Assembly (NCBI RefSeq): GCF_963678635.1
Contig: NC_087069.1
Span: 42,546,688 to 42,610,687, forward strand
DNA: 64,000 nt
Direction of reading: 5' to 3'
Origin: Symsagittifera roscoffensis
Taxonomy: Eukaryota > Xenacoelomorpha > Acoela > Convolutidae
In this document: piece after piece, positions 31,181 to 40,096 of the stretch
Layout of the letters: each line of letters starts with the position of its first letter
Numbering within the stretch: the first letter of the stretch is position 1
Position numbers and translations under genes: made by a program
The notes under the pieces: model-generated
What the model saw: the letters and a program-made list of their open reading frames with translations, nothing else
What the model was told of the DNA's origin: nothing
The model's database searches: none

Positions 31181-32098
31181 TGTAACATTCGCCCGGAAGA
31201 TACATATCGACGGATAACAAAACTAAGTCTTAAGACGACTGGCTAGCGTCTAAACAGAGCTTTGCATGTTTTTCACCGTCTCTACCAAGCCAGTACTTTT
31301 CGGTGGTCTTTCTTACATCAGGCTGACAAAAACGTTACTGTTCTCCGGCTTCGACCAGAACGCTCAAATTAACTGAATTACATGCAAAATTAGTGAGCTC
31401 ATGGCTGGGTCTCTGTATCCCCAGACCACGAGGTCACTCCTAAAAACAGGGCTACTACTTATTATATTACTATTGTTTTTGTTCAGTAGATAAAAATCAT
31501 CATCTCCATCGAAGATGGATCAACCCTTTCCCCCAACTCCTAGCACCTCATCCTTGTCAAAACTAATCAAAATATCAGTTAAATTCAAGTCAGGACATGA
31601 CAGGATGCTAAAATTCAATACAAGTTCTCAAAAGTTCCCGTCCCGAGACCCTTCCGGTTTCTTGAATCCGGCGAATCAAGCTCCTTAACCTCAGGTTCAC
31701 GCTAACTCGGAGGGCTGGTTTTTACCCTTCACCGTTGTTCGCAACGGCCTTGCAACTATTGTAACAGCACAATAGTTGCAACTCGGAACGTCCTCTGCTG
31801 TTCGGTAGTTCGTTGTTGTTTTTTAGTCTCGATTTTCGTACTGTTCGTAATCGCAGATAAAGTTGTTCTCTTTCTTTCTGCTATTTTAGCTAAAATGGCC
31901 GTCTCTGACGTTTCTCAGAAATATGACGTCATAATTCGAATTTTTAAAAATTAGAATTCCAGAATCTTCTAGCCTTCACCGTTTGGCTAATCGTTCAAAT
32001 AACGTCCTTATCCGTTCTAAATCGCCAATTCGGAAGGCTTGCTGCTAAAATACCGAATTCTGCAGAGACTGCATTTTGGCCATTCTGGTCGAATGTCA
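31181..32098 (-). repeat. 3' LTR of element B2
   Basis: This 918-bp LTR has TG...CA ends. It shares scattered blocks with the A LTR (GATGGATCAACC, a TAAAAACAGGG block, the start TGTAACA), so A and B are related families. It contains a 13-bp perfect hairpin, 31750-31762 with 31769-31781. Confidence 0.9.
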
Positions 32099-32112
32099 CA
32101 TACTCCCCGGAC
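32099..32112 (-). promoter_or_regulatory. Polypurine tract of element B2
   Basis: The minus strand reads GTCCGGGGAGTATG adjacent to the LTR start TGACATTCG. It is identical to that of A. Confidence 0.75.
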
Positions 32113-32920
32113 AGTCCGGTCAATGTCCCCATTGAATCGCGCAATGTTCTAAATGGTTACAGTGTCATCGAACAGAATTTACAAAATGCACGAAATTACT
32201 TTTACCTACGTCACATCGACTCACTGCAGAATATAAATGGCATCATACTACATCACTATAGCCTTCAAATTCTTTCATTAATCTGCACATTGAGGATATG
32301 ACTTAAGATAAAACATATTTTCTGACTTCCAGTGTCAATATCCCGATTGAAACTTTTTCTCCTAGATTTAAAAGGTGTTGGCTTGCAGGACAGTCCTGCC
32401 AACCAACAAGCTAAAATTATCCTACTATGCTCCTTCCCTTCGGAAATCTTGCTTGTTTATTGTCCTGAATATTAAAACTAAGAAACTTTGTGGTTAGAAA
32501 GAACAATGCAACAACCTCCCTCCTCAAGAAGTTACTCAAGTTTTTCATGTCACCACAAAGTTATCAGTCTTCCTAAGTGATTAAAAACAATCATGCAGGC
32601 TGGAATATTTAAATATACTCTTCCCTCAAGCCTTTCTAAATAAATAATAAGTGAGTGTCTCTAAAGCCACTTCAACTAAAACCAAAATGCAAATTTATAA
32701 ATGCAACAATTTCCAAACTCAACTTAAATGTTTCAGTTTTCAATTACAACTTGGTTGCTTGGTTTCTCACTTGAGTTTTTCACACACATAAAACAATTCT
32801 GAGTTTTAACTTTTCTTCATCATCCCTTTGTTCTCTTCTTTTTTCGTCGTTTAGAAGTTCTAAAACTTCTAAATTCTTCTAATTTTCTTTCTTGTTGCCT
32901 CTTGTTTTCTCGACCATTCA
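32113..32920 (-). other. 3' UTR of element B2
   Basis: This is AT-rich non-coding sequence between the ORF2 stop and the polypurine tract. It is colinear with 26989-27797 of B1. No further gene is seen. Confidence 0.7.
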
Positions 32921-35900
32921 TCAATGCTCCATTTCCTCCTCCTGTGACGCTGACTCTGCACTCTCGGTCTCCGTGTCTTGTAGCACGTCATTGACTATCC
33001 TGACGCTGTTGGAAGCCGTCCTCCAACACTTCTGCTCTTCCACCCTCTGTTTACAGCAAGGTAGGGGATCCACGTTTGATTCTCTGTTTCTACAGAAGCT
33101 GTTGTGGAGACACAACGCCACGTTTCTTTCCAAATCTTCTTTCAGCATCTCTGCCCTCTCACTTCCACTACGCTCGCTCGTCCTGGAAATTCTTTTCACA
33201 GCGGTGGTCACTGCATTCCGATGGGTCACGAAAGTTCGCTTGAAAGCTCCTGCCCCAATGTCCAGCTGATATTCACTGTACACTCTGCCATGTTTCGACA
33301 TATGCTTTTTCGCATACTCGTACAACCATGCAGTCATGTTAGCTCTGAACCATGGCATCAATCGTTTTCTTGCCCATATCTTCTTCACTTCCATCGGAAT
33401 GTTTAGAACTTTGCACATTGTCTCAAAAAGATCTAAATCTTTTAGACAATCTAATTTCTGCAATTGTTCTCTCGTCGGTGCCTCCTGTCTATTATTTTCT
33501 CTCACATGAGCATCCAGCCATCGTATCGCCATCATAACTCCCACTATCACTATTGTTATGGGCTGTGATGAATCTGGTAAACCCATGGAGAGCAGCTCTC
33601 CAGAGTCCCAGATCAACACCAGATTACTACGCTTGGGATACCACCAGGTCTGCAGCAAGCAGTGGCAAGGAAACTCGTCATGTGTCAACATGACGCTCCT
33701 CCAATTCCGTTTTCCCGAAGCTTCCAGCAATGGCTCCACTTCCATCATCACTCGGTGGATCTCATCATTCTCATCTACTGCATTGTAATCTGTGACAGTT
33801 GATCCTCTCTGTTTCTGTTTTTCAAAGTCACTGAAGTTCCCGCTCACATATCCCATGAACTTCTTTCCTAGTATTGACTCCAACTCCTCTTTGGTTCTTT
33901 CTGGGACTGCTGAGAACATCTTACATAGTAACTCGTAAGACTTTTCAGACATTCTCGCCAATCTCACGCACTTTGGCACTGAGAAAGCTTGATCCACGAT
34001 CGTTCTTGTACTCTTCACGTACACAGCCACGAAATGTACAGGGTATCTGCTCTTGCACATTGGAGCCAACGTTGAACCCACCAAATATCGTGCTCCTGAT
34101 GGTCTACAATAAGTTTCGCTGTGTCTGATGTTCATCTCCGTTTCGATTGCTTCCCTCCATTTTCCTATATACTTCTGCTCAGTCTGCAGAACTCCTGGGA
34201 ATACTTCTACGCTGATGGCTGTGACCATCTCATGTTTCTGTTCTAGATTCAATAGTGACTCTAAAGAACCAAACATGCTGTAGAATCCTAGTGCTGTCAC
34301 TAGATTCACATCGGTTCCTCCATGGCAATCTGCTATCAGTTCCGTTTCCGTTCTTGCTTTCATCACTACATTTCCAAACAATACCGTCAACTGCTTGTGT
34401 TGTTTCTCCAGGGTTTTCACACAGTCTAGACTTCCACAAACGTGACCCTCTAGTCCACAGACTTCCGCCAGACAGCTACCAGGTTTGACCCAGTCTTCTG
34501 GTCCCCAGCCAGGCAACTCCACTCTATCTTCTCCGTTGCTCTTAGAGGCTGTTATCATCACATTATATATGATGTTGAGGTCACGCAGGTTACAGTCCAC
34601 ATTCAGTTCCCTCTGTATGTCCTGTGTCGCCCGTAATATTGAGTCAGCGTTGGGACTAGGACACCACGATGGCTTCATCAATTCCCACACTGCCATCAAG
34701 CTCGTTCTCAGTAATTCATCTGAGAATCCCAACCCAAATTCCACTCTCTTGTCGGATTTTGGTACTGAAGGTGCAGTCACCTCTTCTTCCAAGACCAATC
34801 CCAATTTGGCCTGTGGATTGTTAACGCTCTTAGTCGTCACAATTCTGGACGTCCAGAATCTTAGTAACACCGCCTGCTCATAATCAAAGAAGCAATCACA
34901 TATGTCTTCACTCAGGAAAGGATTGTATGCTATCCCTATAATCCCGGACACATAGCTATATGACTTCTTCTTGATCGGTCCACAGTATTCACTGGATTTT
35001 GGCAATGCTCCCATAGATTCTTTAGTGAGCCTCAACTCCTTGTTTGAGAATCTCCTGATCTCGTCTATCTTTTTCATGGGTTCCAATTCTTCAGGTTCTT
35101 TCATGTTCACCCTCATCGGTTTACTTTGCTGCATATCCAGCATTGCTAGCAAGAACATGGCTTTCGTTCGCTCATCGCCTTCCTTCAACATTTTAACACA
35201 AGTGCTTAATGCAGGTACCGAAATCTGCTCTATCAGGAATCGAATGAAACAGAGAGCGTCTCTCCGCTTTGCACACGCTACTGCTGCTCCCTCCTGGACT
35301 ATCAGATCCCTCAGATTCGTCATAAGGAAAACTTTTTCCTCCTTTGATCTCTTCCTTTCTTCTGAATCATATTCTTCGCGAGTCAGTCCCATCATGCACC
35401 AGGCGAGCCTGAGTTGTAATTCTGTCCTTACGTAAGGTACTGCCACGAGAGCATGTATTCTTGGCGTAGTCCTCATTTCCTCTTCGAAATACCTCAATAC
35501 TACTGCTTTCCATGGAAGGCTCACCAACTGCTCGATCGTCTCCGCCTGTACCTCAGACGACGCCAAAGTTCCGTACGCCTTCTGCTTGAGGGTGGTGCCT
35601 TGCAACATTGTTTCCAGATAACCCTCCATGGCTTTTTCTTCTTCCAGGGCCATTACATGCCCTCTAGCCGAGTTTCGGTATTCCAACATCTCCATGTATC
35701 CACCGGTGGGTTCATCTATCGACACTGTCTCAGACACTGTCAGTCTGTTGTATTCCACTGGTGTTAGTTGTCCTGCAACACTTCCCTTTCCATGATTCAT
35801 TGGAGATGGCTTGAAGTCCCTCATTTTACTCTCTCCACATTGACTGAGTATTTCCATTTCTAAAGTCGCTCCAGTCAGAGTGCGGTCACTCCTTTTGGAT

Positions 35901-37546
35901 TTATAACCGGTTGACTTTAACCCCGCCATGAGAATGGGTGGCACCATCGCTATATCAGTTAATATTCTATCTGTGCCAGACAATTGGTAATCACCTTGCC
36001 CCAAATCCATGACTTCCTCAACTCGTTTTCTTTTCGCTGAGTTACCAGCTTTCATCGATATTTCCGAATCCACTTTCGTCTTTCCAATCCTCCTCAGCAT
36101 CACTCTGCTGCCTAACTTCATTTTCATCGCATTGATTTTATCAATCACCATTTTCGATCGCATCGTTCCTCTCCTGGTCCTTGACAGGTACACCACCTCT
36201 CCTTCATTGTCCTGCGGTGTTATCTTGATGGGAGAATTCGCTTCACTCTCATCAGTGGCTGAGTCGATCAATAACTCACTCAGTCTCCCTTCACACTCAT
36301 CAAGCTTGTCAAGTACTTCTCTCATCAAGGGTTGATTGAGACCTGTTTTGAGAATGGACTGGGTCCCATAGCTCTGAATCACAGTCCAGACTTCTTCCAT
36401 GAACGCCACTCTGTCCAGCTTACATCCCGTCCTACTCTCGTGGTCTCGGTGATGTACTTCCCATTCTTCTTCGGGTAGCGTTCCCAAGAAAGGTACTCTG
36501 GCTGAGGCCTCTATTCTTCTCCTCCGAGGTGATTCCATGAGGATTCTCTGATCGTTATTTCTTGTATTGCCAGGAGAGCTGCTCTCCGGCAAATTCCGTT
36601 TCATTTCCTCAAAGGCTGACGGAGGTTCCAGTGTCGAGATGCCTTCATCCGCTGGCTCAGTCGTTTCCAACGTGTCTGCATTATTCTCAAGATCACTGAA
36701 GATATTGAAATCCAGGCTGGATGTTCCTCCTGTCGATGCCCTGTCGTCTTCCCCACCAGCTTGATCTTGTTGCATGGGTTCTTCCGTCTGACGGTTTCCA
36801 CCCTGTCCGTCATCTCCTTCTGACTTGTCCCCATTCGAGTTCGATGGTCCTTGTTTGTCATCATCAGCTTCTTCCTGGAATCTCGGTATGAGCAATGTAC
36901 CGGCTGATTTATCTTCCTCTTCTCCATGGACCACTTTAGTTTCTTCGCAGCCGAAGGGTGCTAGGAAAATTCTCGTCTGCAATATTCCCGCAACTTTCAT
37001 CTCTTTTCTCACACTGGTCAGGATTACTGAGGCTTCAGGCAATTCAGTCCTGCCTCTCATCCTCATTGGAGCTAAGCCTAGTCCCCTCCATTCCTCATCA
37101 AATCCTTCAGGCTTGGGAGTAGCGGCGTTGCTCATTCGCCTTCTCGTCGCTTGATCCGTGTACGCAAATCGTGTGTACTGTAACACGGCGGCATTTCTCC
37201 CCACGAAGTATGGATCCATCGTCGCCGAGAAATTCCCTACTCTCCTTTCATTGGTTTCGAATGCTCTCAACCTAGGAGTTTGTACTACGGAGACTGCTCC
37301 GAGCAACATCCTTCTTATCAGAGGGAATTCAGGGATTGCTTCGGGTAGCTTCTTGTAATCGCCCCAGTCCTTCGTCTCTTCTCTCACCTTGTGATACGCT
37401 GCTGTGAGACGAGGCACTCTGGTCATTTCGCCATTCGTTTTGTCATAGGGCCTCAGATTCCAAAGCTTTGGAAACACCTCGATGTGCCCTCTTTCTACTT
37501 CTCCCATGCGGTCACAGAAGTGATCGTCAAAATTGATGACAGTCAT
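32921..37546 (-). CDS. B2 ORF2, main part: large protein of unknown function
   Basis: It has 1,541 codons, and the frame is open a little further upstream (to about 37600, YRQWSEDLLFAK), matching A. From N to C: a region homologous to the second half of the 1,311-codon frame of A, an acidic Gln/Asp-rich disordered stretch (~220-300), a basic segment (~440-540), then ~900 conserved residues with YVSGIIGIAYNPFL, the C-x4-C-x4-H-x-C-x4-C cluster, FSVPKCVRLARMS and PCHCLLQTWWYP. It has no membrane helix or signal peptide, so it does not look like an envelope protein. Confidence 0.75.
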   Translation of the reverse strand: MTVINFDDHFCDRMGEVERGHIEVFPKLWNLRPYDKTNGEMTRVPRLTAAYHKVREETKDWGDYKKLPEAIPEFPLIRRMLLGAVSVVQTPRLRAFETNERRVGNFSATMDPYFVGRNAAVLQYTRFAYTDQATRRRMSNAATPKPEGFDEEWRGLGLAPMRMRGRTELPEASVILTSVRKEMKVAGILQTRIFLAPFGCEETKVVHGEEEDKSAGTLLIPRFQEEADDDKQGPSNSNGDKSEGDDGQGGNRQTEEPMQQDQAGGEDDRASTGGTSSLDFNIFSDLENNADTLETTEPADEGISTLEPPSAFEEMKRNLPESSSPGNTRNNDQRILMESPRRRRIEASARVPFLGTLPEEEWEVHHRDHESRTGCKLDRVAFMEEVWTVIQSYGTQSILKTGLNQPLMREVLDKLDECEGRLSELLIDSATDESEANSPIKITPQDNEGEVVYLSRTRRGTMRSKMVIDKINAMKMKLGSRVMLRRIGKTKVDSEISMKAGNSAKRKRVEEVMDLGQGDYQLSGTDRILTDIAMVPPILMAGLKSTGYKSKRSDRTLTGATLEMEILSQCGESKMRDFKPSPMNHGKGSVAGQLTPVEYNRLTVSETVSIDEPTGGYMEMLEYRNSARGHVMALEEEKAMEGYLETMLQGTTLKQKAYGTLASSEVQAETIEQLVSLPWKAVVLRYFEEEMRTTPRIHALVAVPYVRTELQLRLAWCMMGLTREEYDSEERKRSKEEKVFLMTNLRDLIVQEGAAVACAKRRDALCFIRFLIEQISVPALSTCVKMLKEGDERTKAMFLLAMLDMQQSKPMRVNMKEPEELEPMKKIDEIRRFSNKELRLTKESMGALPKSSEYCGPIKKKSYSYVSGIIGIAYNPFLSEDICDCFFDYEQAVLLRFWTSRIVTTKSVNNPQAKLGLVLEEEVTAPSVPKSDKRVEFGLGFSDELLRTSLMAVWELMKPSWCPSPNADSILRATQDIQRELNVDCNLRDLNIIYNVMITASKSNGEDRVELPGWGPEDWVKPGSCLAEVCGLEGHVCGSLDCVKTLEKQHKQLTVLFGNVVMKARTETELIADCHGGTDVNLVTALGFYSMFGSLESLLNLEQKHEMVTAISVEVFPGVLQTEQKYIGKWREAIETEMNIRHSETYCRPSGARYLVGSTLAPMCKSRYPVHFVAVYVKSTRTIVDQAFSVPKCVRLARMSEKSYELLCKMFSAVPERTKEELESILGKKFMGYVSGNFSDFEKQKQRGSTVTDYNAVDENDEIHRVMMEVEPLLEASGKRNWRSVMLTHDEFPCHCLLQTWWYPKRSNLVLIWDSGELLSMGLPDSSQPITIVIVGVMMAIRWLDAHVRENNRQEAPTREQLQKLDCLKDLDLFETMCKVLNIPMEVKKIWARKRLMPWFRANMTAWLYEYAKKHMSKHGRVYSEYQLDIGAGAFKRTFVTHRNAVTTAVKRISRTSERSGSERAEMLKEDLERNVALCLHNSFCRNRESNVDPLPCCKQRVEEQKCWRTASNSVRIVNDVLQDTETESAESASQEEEMEH

Positions 37547-37580
37547 CTCTGGCTCCGATATTTTCGCAAATAACAGATCT

Positions 37581-39677
37581 TCACTCCACTGCCGATATGA
37601 GGTTCAGGTGCAACACCGACCTCCTATATGCTTCCACTTTAACGTCAGGGAACGCAAAGGTGACTGCTGGTCCATAGATCACTGTCACGAACTCCGTGAC
37701 TCCTCTGATCAGTGCCAAGGGATCGATTCTCATAGCTAAGCTCAAATCTGTTAACAGCGGCATGCCTCCAACATGTCGTCTAACATCTTCCTCTCTTTCA
37801 ATTGTCTCGTCTTCTCCGGTTCCAAAGCGATTTTGCTGCAAGAGATACTGGATAAGAGTGTGTCTCAGGTCTCTTATTTTGTTCCACGAGTCTGTGGATT
37901 TCTTCATATCCAGATTCCTCACTCTCTCTTTCATCTGCTCTGGACAGCGTGCCAGTTTCATCAGCCCTCCCAAGTTTCCGTGGGTTATTGCGATCAATGT
38001 CAAAAGTCCATCTAGTCGCAGGTTCTGTATTCCATCCGTAAGCAGTATCACCGGTCCTTTCACGAAATTCTCCGCTCCAAATGTCACAAACAGGGCTATT
38101 AATTCCACTATCGATACTTTCACTACCGCTTGGAGGAATTCCTTTATCAAGTAGTGCGAGACTTTCGGGTAGACTTTTGCCAAGAAGGACGCGGTCCATC
38201 CGGCTCCCAACCCTTCTAGCATGCTGTCTGTCCTTTCAAATCCCTCCTGTCCTTTCACTTCCTGGGTCCAGAAGGTTTCCAGAGTAATCTGACACATTCT
38301 GTTCACGAACTCAGCTGTCTTTTCTCCGGCATTTTCCGCCAGGTTCACCTCCTTCAACAAGTAGGCGTATATCTTAGTGATCATTACTGGGCCTTGCTGA
38401 AAAGCATCTGCACCCAATGCCGCTACTCTCGGATTCAGGTGTAGCCACTGGTTTGCTTCCGGCTTGGTTCTCAGCACCATCGCTTCCAGATGAGCTCTCG
38501 TCTCCAGTGAATTCTTTCTTCTCGTGTCTTCACTCGCCACTTCCATTGCTCGGAACCACAAGTCGTTGGACATTGCCGTAATCACTCGATGGTCGTCATC
38601 TATTCCTGGTTTCAATTTGAGTTGCCGACTGAAGTTGGACAGTTCCAACCCCAGCACTTCGTCCAACACCAACATGTGTAGCGCGTGGTCCTTGAACCCT
38701 CTCATCGCGTTTGAGATATCTGACCATACTGCAGGCAGTTCAGCCTTAAGTGGCCTCAGGTTCTCCATCTCTACCATGCGATTCGGGGCTGATATGATCA
38801 AATCATATTTTCCCTCCGAAAGTAAGGCTACCATTGCATACACAAATTTCAGTCCATCCGGGAGATATGCATACCCCGGAGACAACGCAAATACTACTCT
38901 CAACGTCACTTTATTGAATGATCCCTCCTTTGTCGCGTCTACCACTTCACCCATTGACTCCAGGATGTCTTTTATCGCTGGCCATACTGCGTTTTCTGCT
39001 GTTGCAGGATCTCTGAGCCTGCTCAGAAAACCTCTACTGTGTAGATGGTCATTGATGCCAGCAAACACAATCGTTATCGGGTTCATTTCTGTCTGCCTTT
39101 GTACCCCTATAGCCAATGACACTGATTGCAATAGGTCTAGGTCAACTGCGGCCAGCATTATGACGTCCGGCCAAAACAATGACTTAGAGGTGTACACGAA
39201 CTCTGAATTCGCTACTACCATGATCTTGGCCTTTCTCATTTCTGCTTTGTCGTAGGCGGCGAAGATGCTCTCATCTTTCTTTATTGCTGTCAATCCGCCA
39301 TATCTCTGGGCATCACCATCTTGGTTCACTTGTTTTGGGTATACTCTCTCCTTCACATGACTAGGTGGTGTCGTCAGTTGCCTGAATATCTTCACGTGTT
39401 GTCCAATTGGCGCTCTCGCCGTCAGGAATCTTCCTGGCCTTTCCTCACGATTCCTCTCCTCATGGTTCAATCTGACATCCTGCAACGGTCTTGCATTCAC
39501 AGGTCCCATTGTGTTATTGGAGGGCAATCCTTCCAAGTCAGCAAATCTTAAGGCTGTCGTGGAGCTGAAATTTATGCTAGCGGCTATCAACCAGTCTACG
39601 CCGGTTATTGAGTATAATCTGCTGACGGATAGCGTCGCTCCATCGGTCCTACATATGCCTCTGCCAGGTCCATCAAT
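37581..39677 (-). CDS. B2 ORF2, N-terminal part with SGNH-like domain 2
   Basis: The frame opens after a TGA at 39678-39680 and has no ATG near its start. It overlaps a 31-codon ATG ORF in the -1 register. It contains GVDWL and MGPVNARPL as in A, then the SGNH-like blocks VVANSEF, FAGINDHLHSRG and DDDHRVITAM. A break near 37581, equivalent to about 20 lost codons plus a frameshift relative to A, separates it from the main part. The coiled coil and SGNH domain 1 of A are absent here. Confidence 0.7.
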   Translation of the reverse strand: MDGPGRGICRTDGATLSVSRLYSITGVDWLIAASINFSSTTALRFADLEGLPSNNTMGPVNARPLQDVRLNHEERNREERPGRFLTARAPIGQHVKIFRQLTTPPSHVKERVYPKQVNQDGDAQRYGGLTAIKKDESIFAAYDKAEMRKAKIMVVANSEFVYTSKSLFWPDVIMLAAVDLDLLQSVSLAIGVQRQTEMNPITIVFAGINDHLHSRGFLSRLRDPATAENAVWPAIKDILESMGEVVDATKEGSFNKVTLRVVFALSPGYAYLPDGLKFVYAMVALLSEGKYDLIISAPNRMVEMENLRPLKAELPAVWSDISNAMRGFKDHALHMLVLDEVLGLELSNFSRQLKLKPGIDDDHRVITAMSNDLWFRAMEVASEDTRRKNSLETRAHLEAMVLRTKPEANQWLHLNPRVAALGADAFQQGPVMITKIYAYLLKEVNLAENAGEKTAEFVNRMCQITLETFWTQEVKGQEGFERTDSMLEGLGAGWTASFLAKVYPKVSHYLIKEFLQAVVKVSIVELIALFVTFGAENFVKGPVILLTDGIQNLRLDGLLTLIAITHGNLGGLMKLARCPEQMKERVRNLDMKKSTDSWNKIRDLRHTLIQYLLQQNRFGTGEDETIEREEDVRRHVGGMPLLTDLSLAMRIDPLALIRGVTEFVTVIYGPAVTFAFPDVKVEAYRRSVLHLNLISAVE

Positions 39678-39700
39678 TCATCCAGGTTGAAATTGTCCAT
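39605..39700 (-). CDS. Short leader ORF of B2 ORF2
   Basis: It has 31 codons from an ATG at 39700 to a TAA at 39605, starting MDNFNLDELMDLAEAY. It overlaps the large ATG-less frame by 73 nt in the -1 register. Its similarity to the 29-codon leader of A (LDEL block) suggests it is the genuine start of ORF2. Confidence 0.4.
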   Translation of the reverse strand: MDNFNLDELMDLAEAYVGPMERRYPSADYTQ

Positions 39701-40096
39701 ACTGTTCTTTCCAAGTTTGATTTGATTTCGATTTCAAGTTTTGACTCAAGTGAGCAATTAAATGATCAATCAGGATCTAGAAAAGAAATCACGACTGTCA
39801 CACCTGTCAGTTTCACCTTAATATATATCGTTAAAATTTGCTTAAAGACAGTTCAGATAAAAAGATATTTATCCTAAAATTTATTAAAATCAATTGGTTT
39901 CTAAAATTTTGGAATTCGACCTAAGATTGGACAGTCCAAACTTTGGATCTATTCCCAAGATCGTCATTTAGTTGTTCATGGTCACTAACCCCTACTTACC
40001 CATGATCTTAATAACCTAACACATAACATAACATAACGCACCTCTCGCATATTACACACAACTTAGTCTTTGGCCTAACACCCTCTCGCACATCAC
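39701..40096 (-). other. Spacer between pol and ORF2 of B2
   Basis: This is AT-rich non-coding sequence with short ACATAAC repeats near 40018-40037. No gene is seen. Confidence 0.5.

Noticed and set aside
32921-37546. ORF2 as a classical envelope gene
   Set aside because: It has the env position, but no signal peptide, no conserved membrane anchor and no Cys-rich ectodomain pattern; the sequence looks cytosolic or nuclear.
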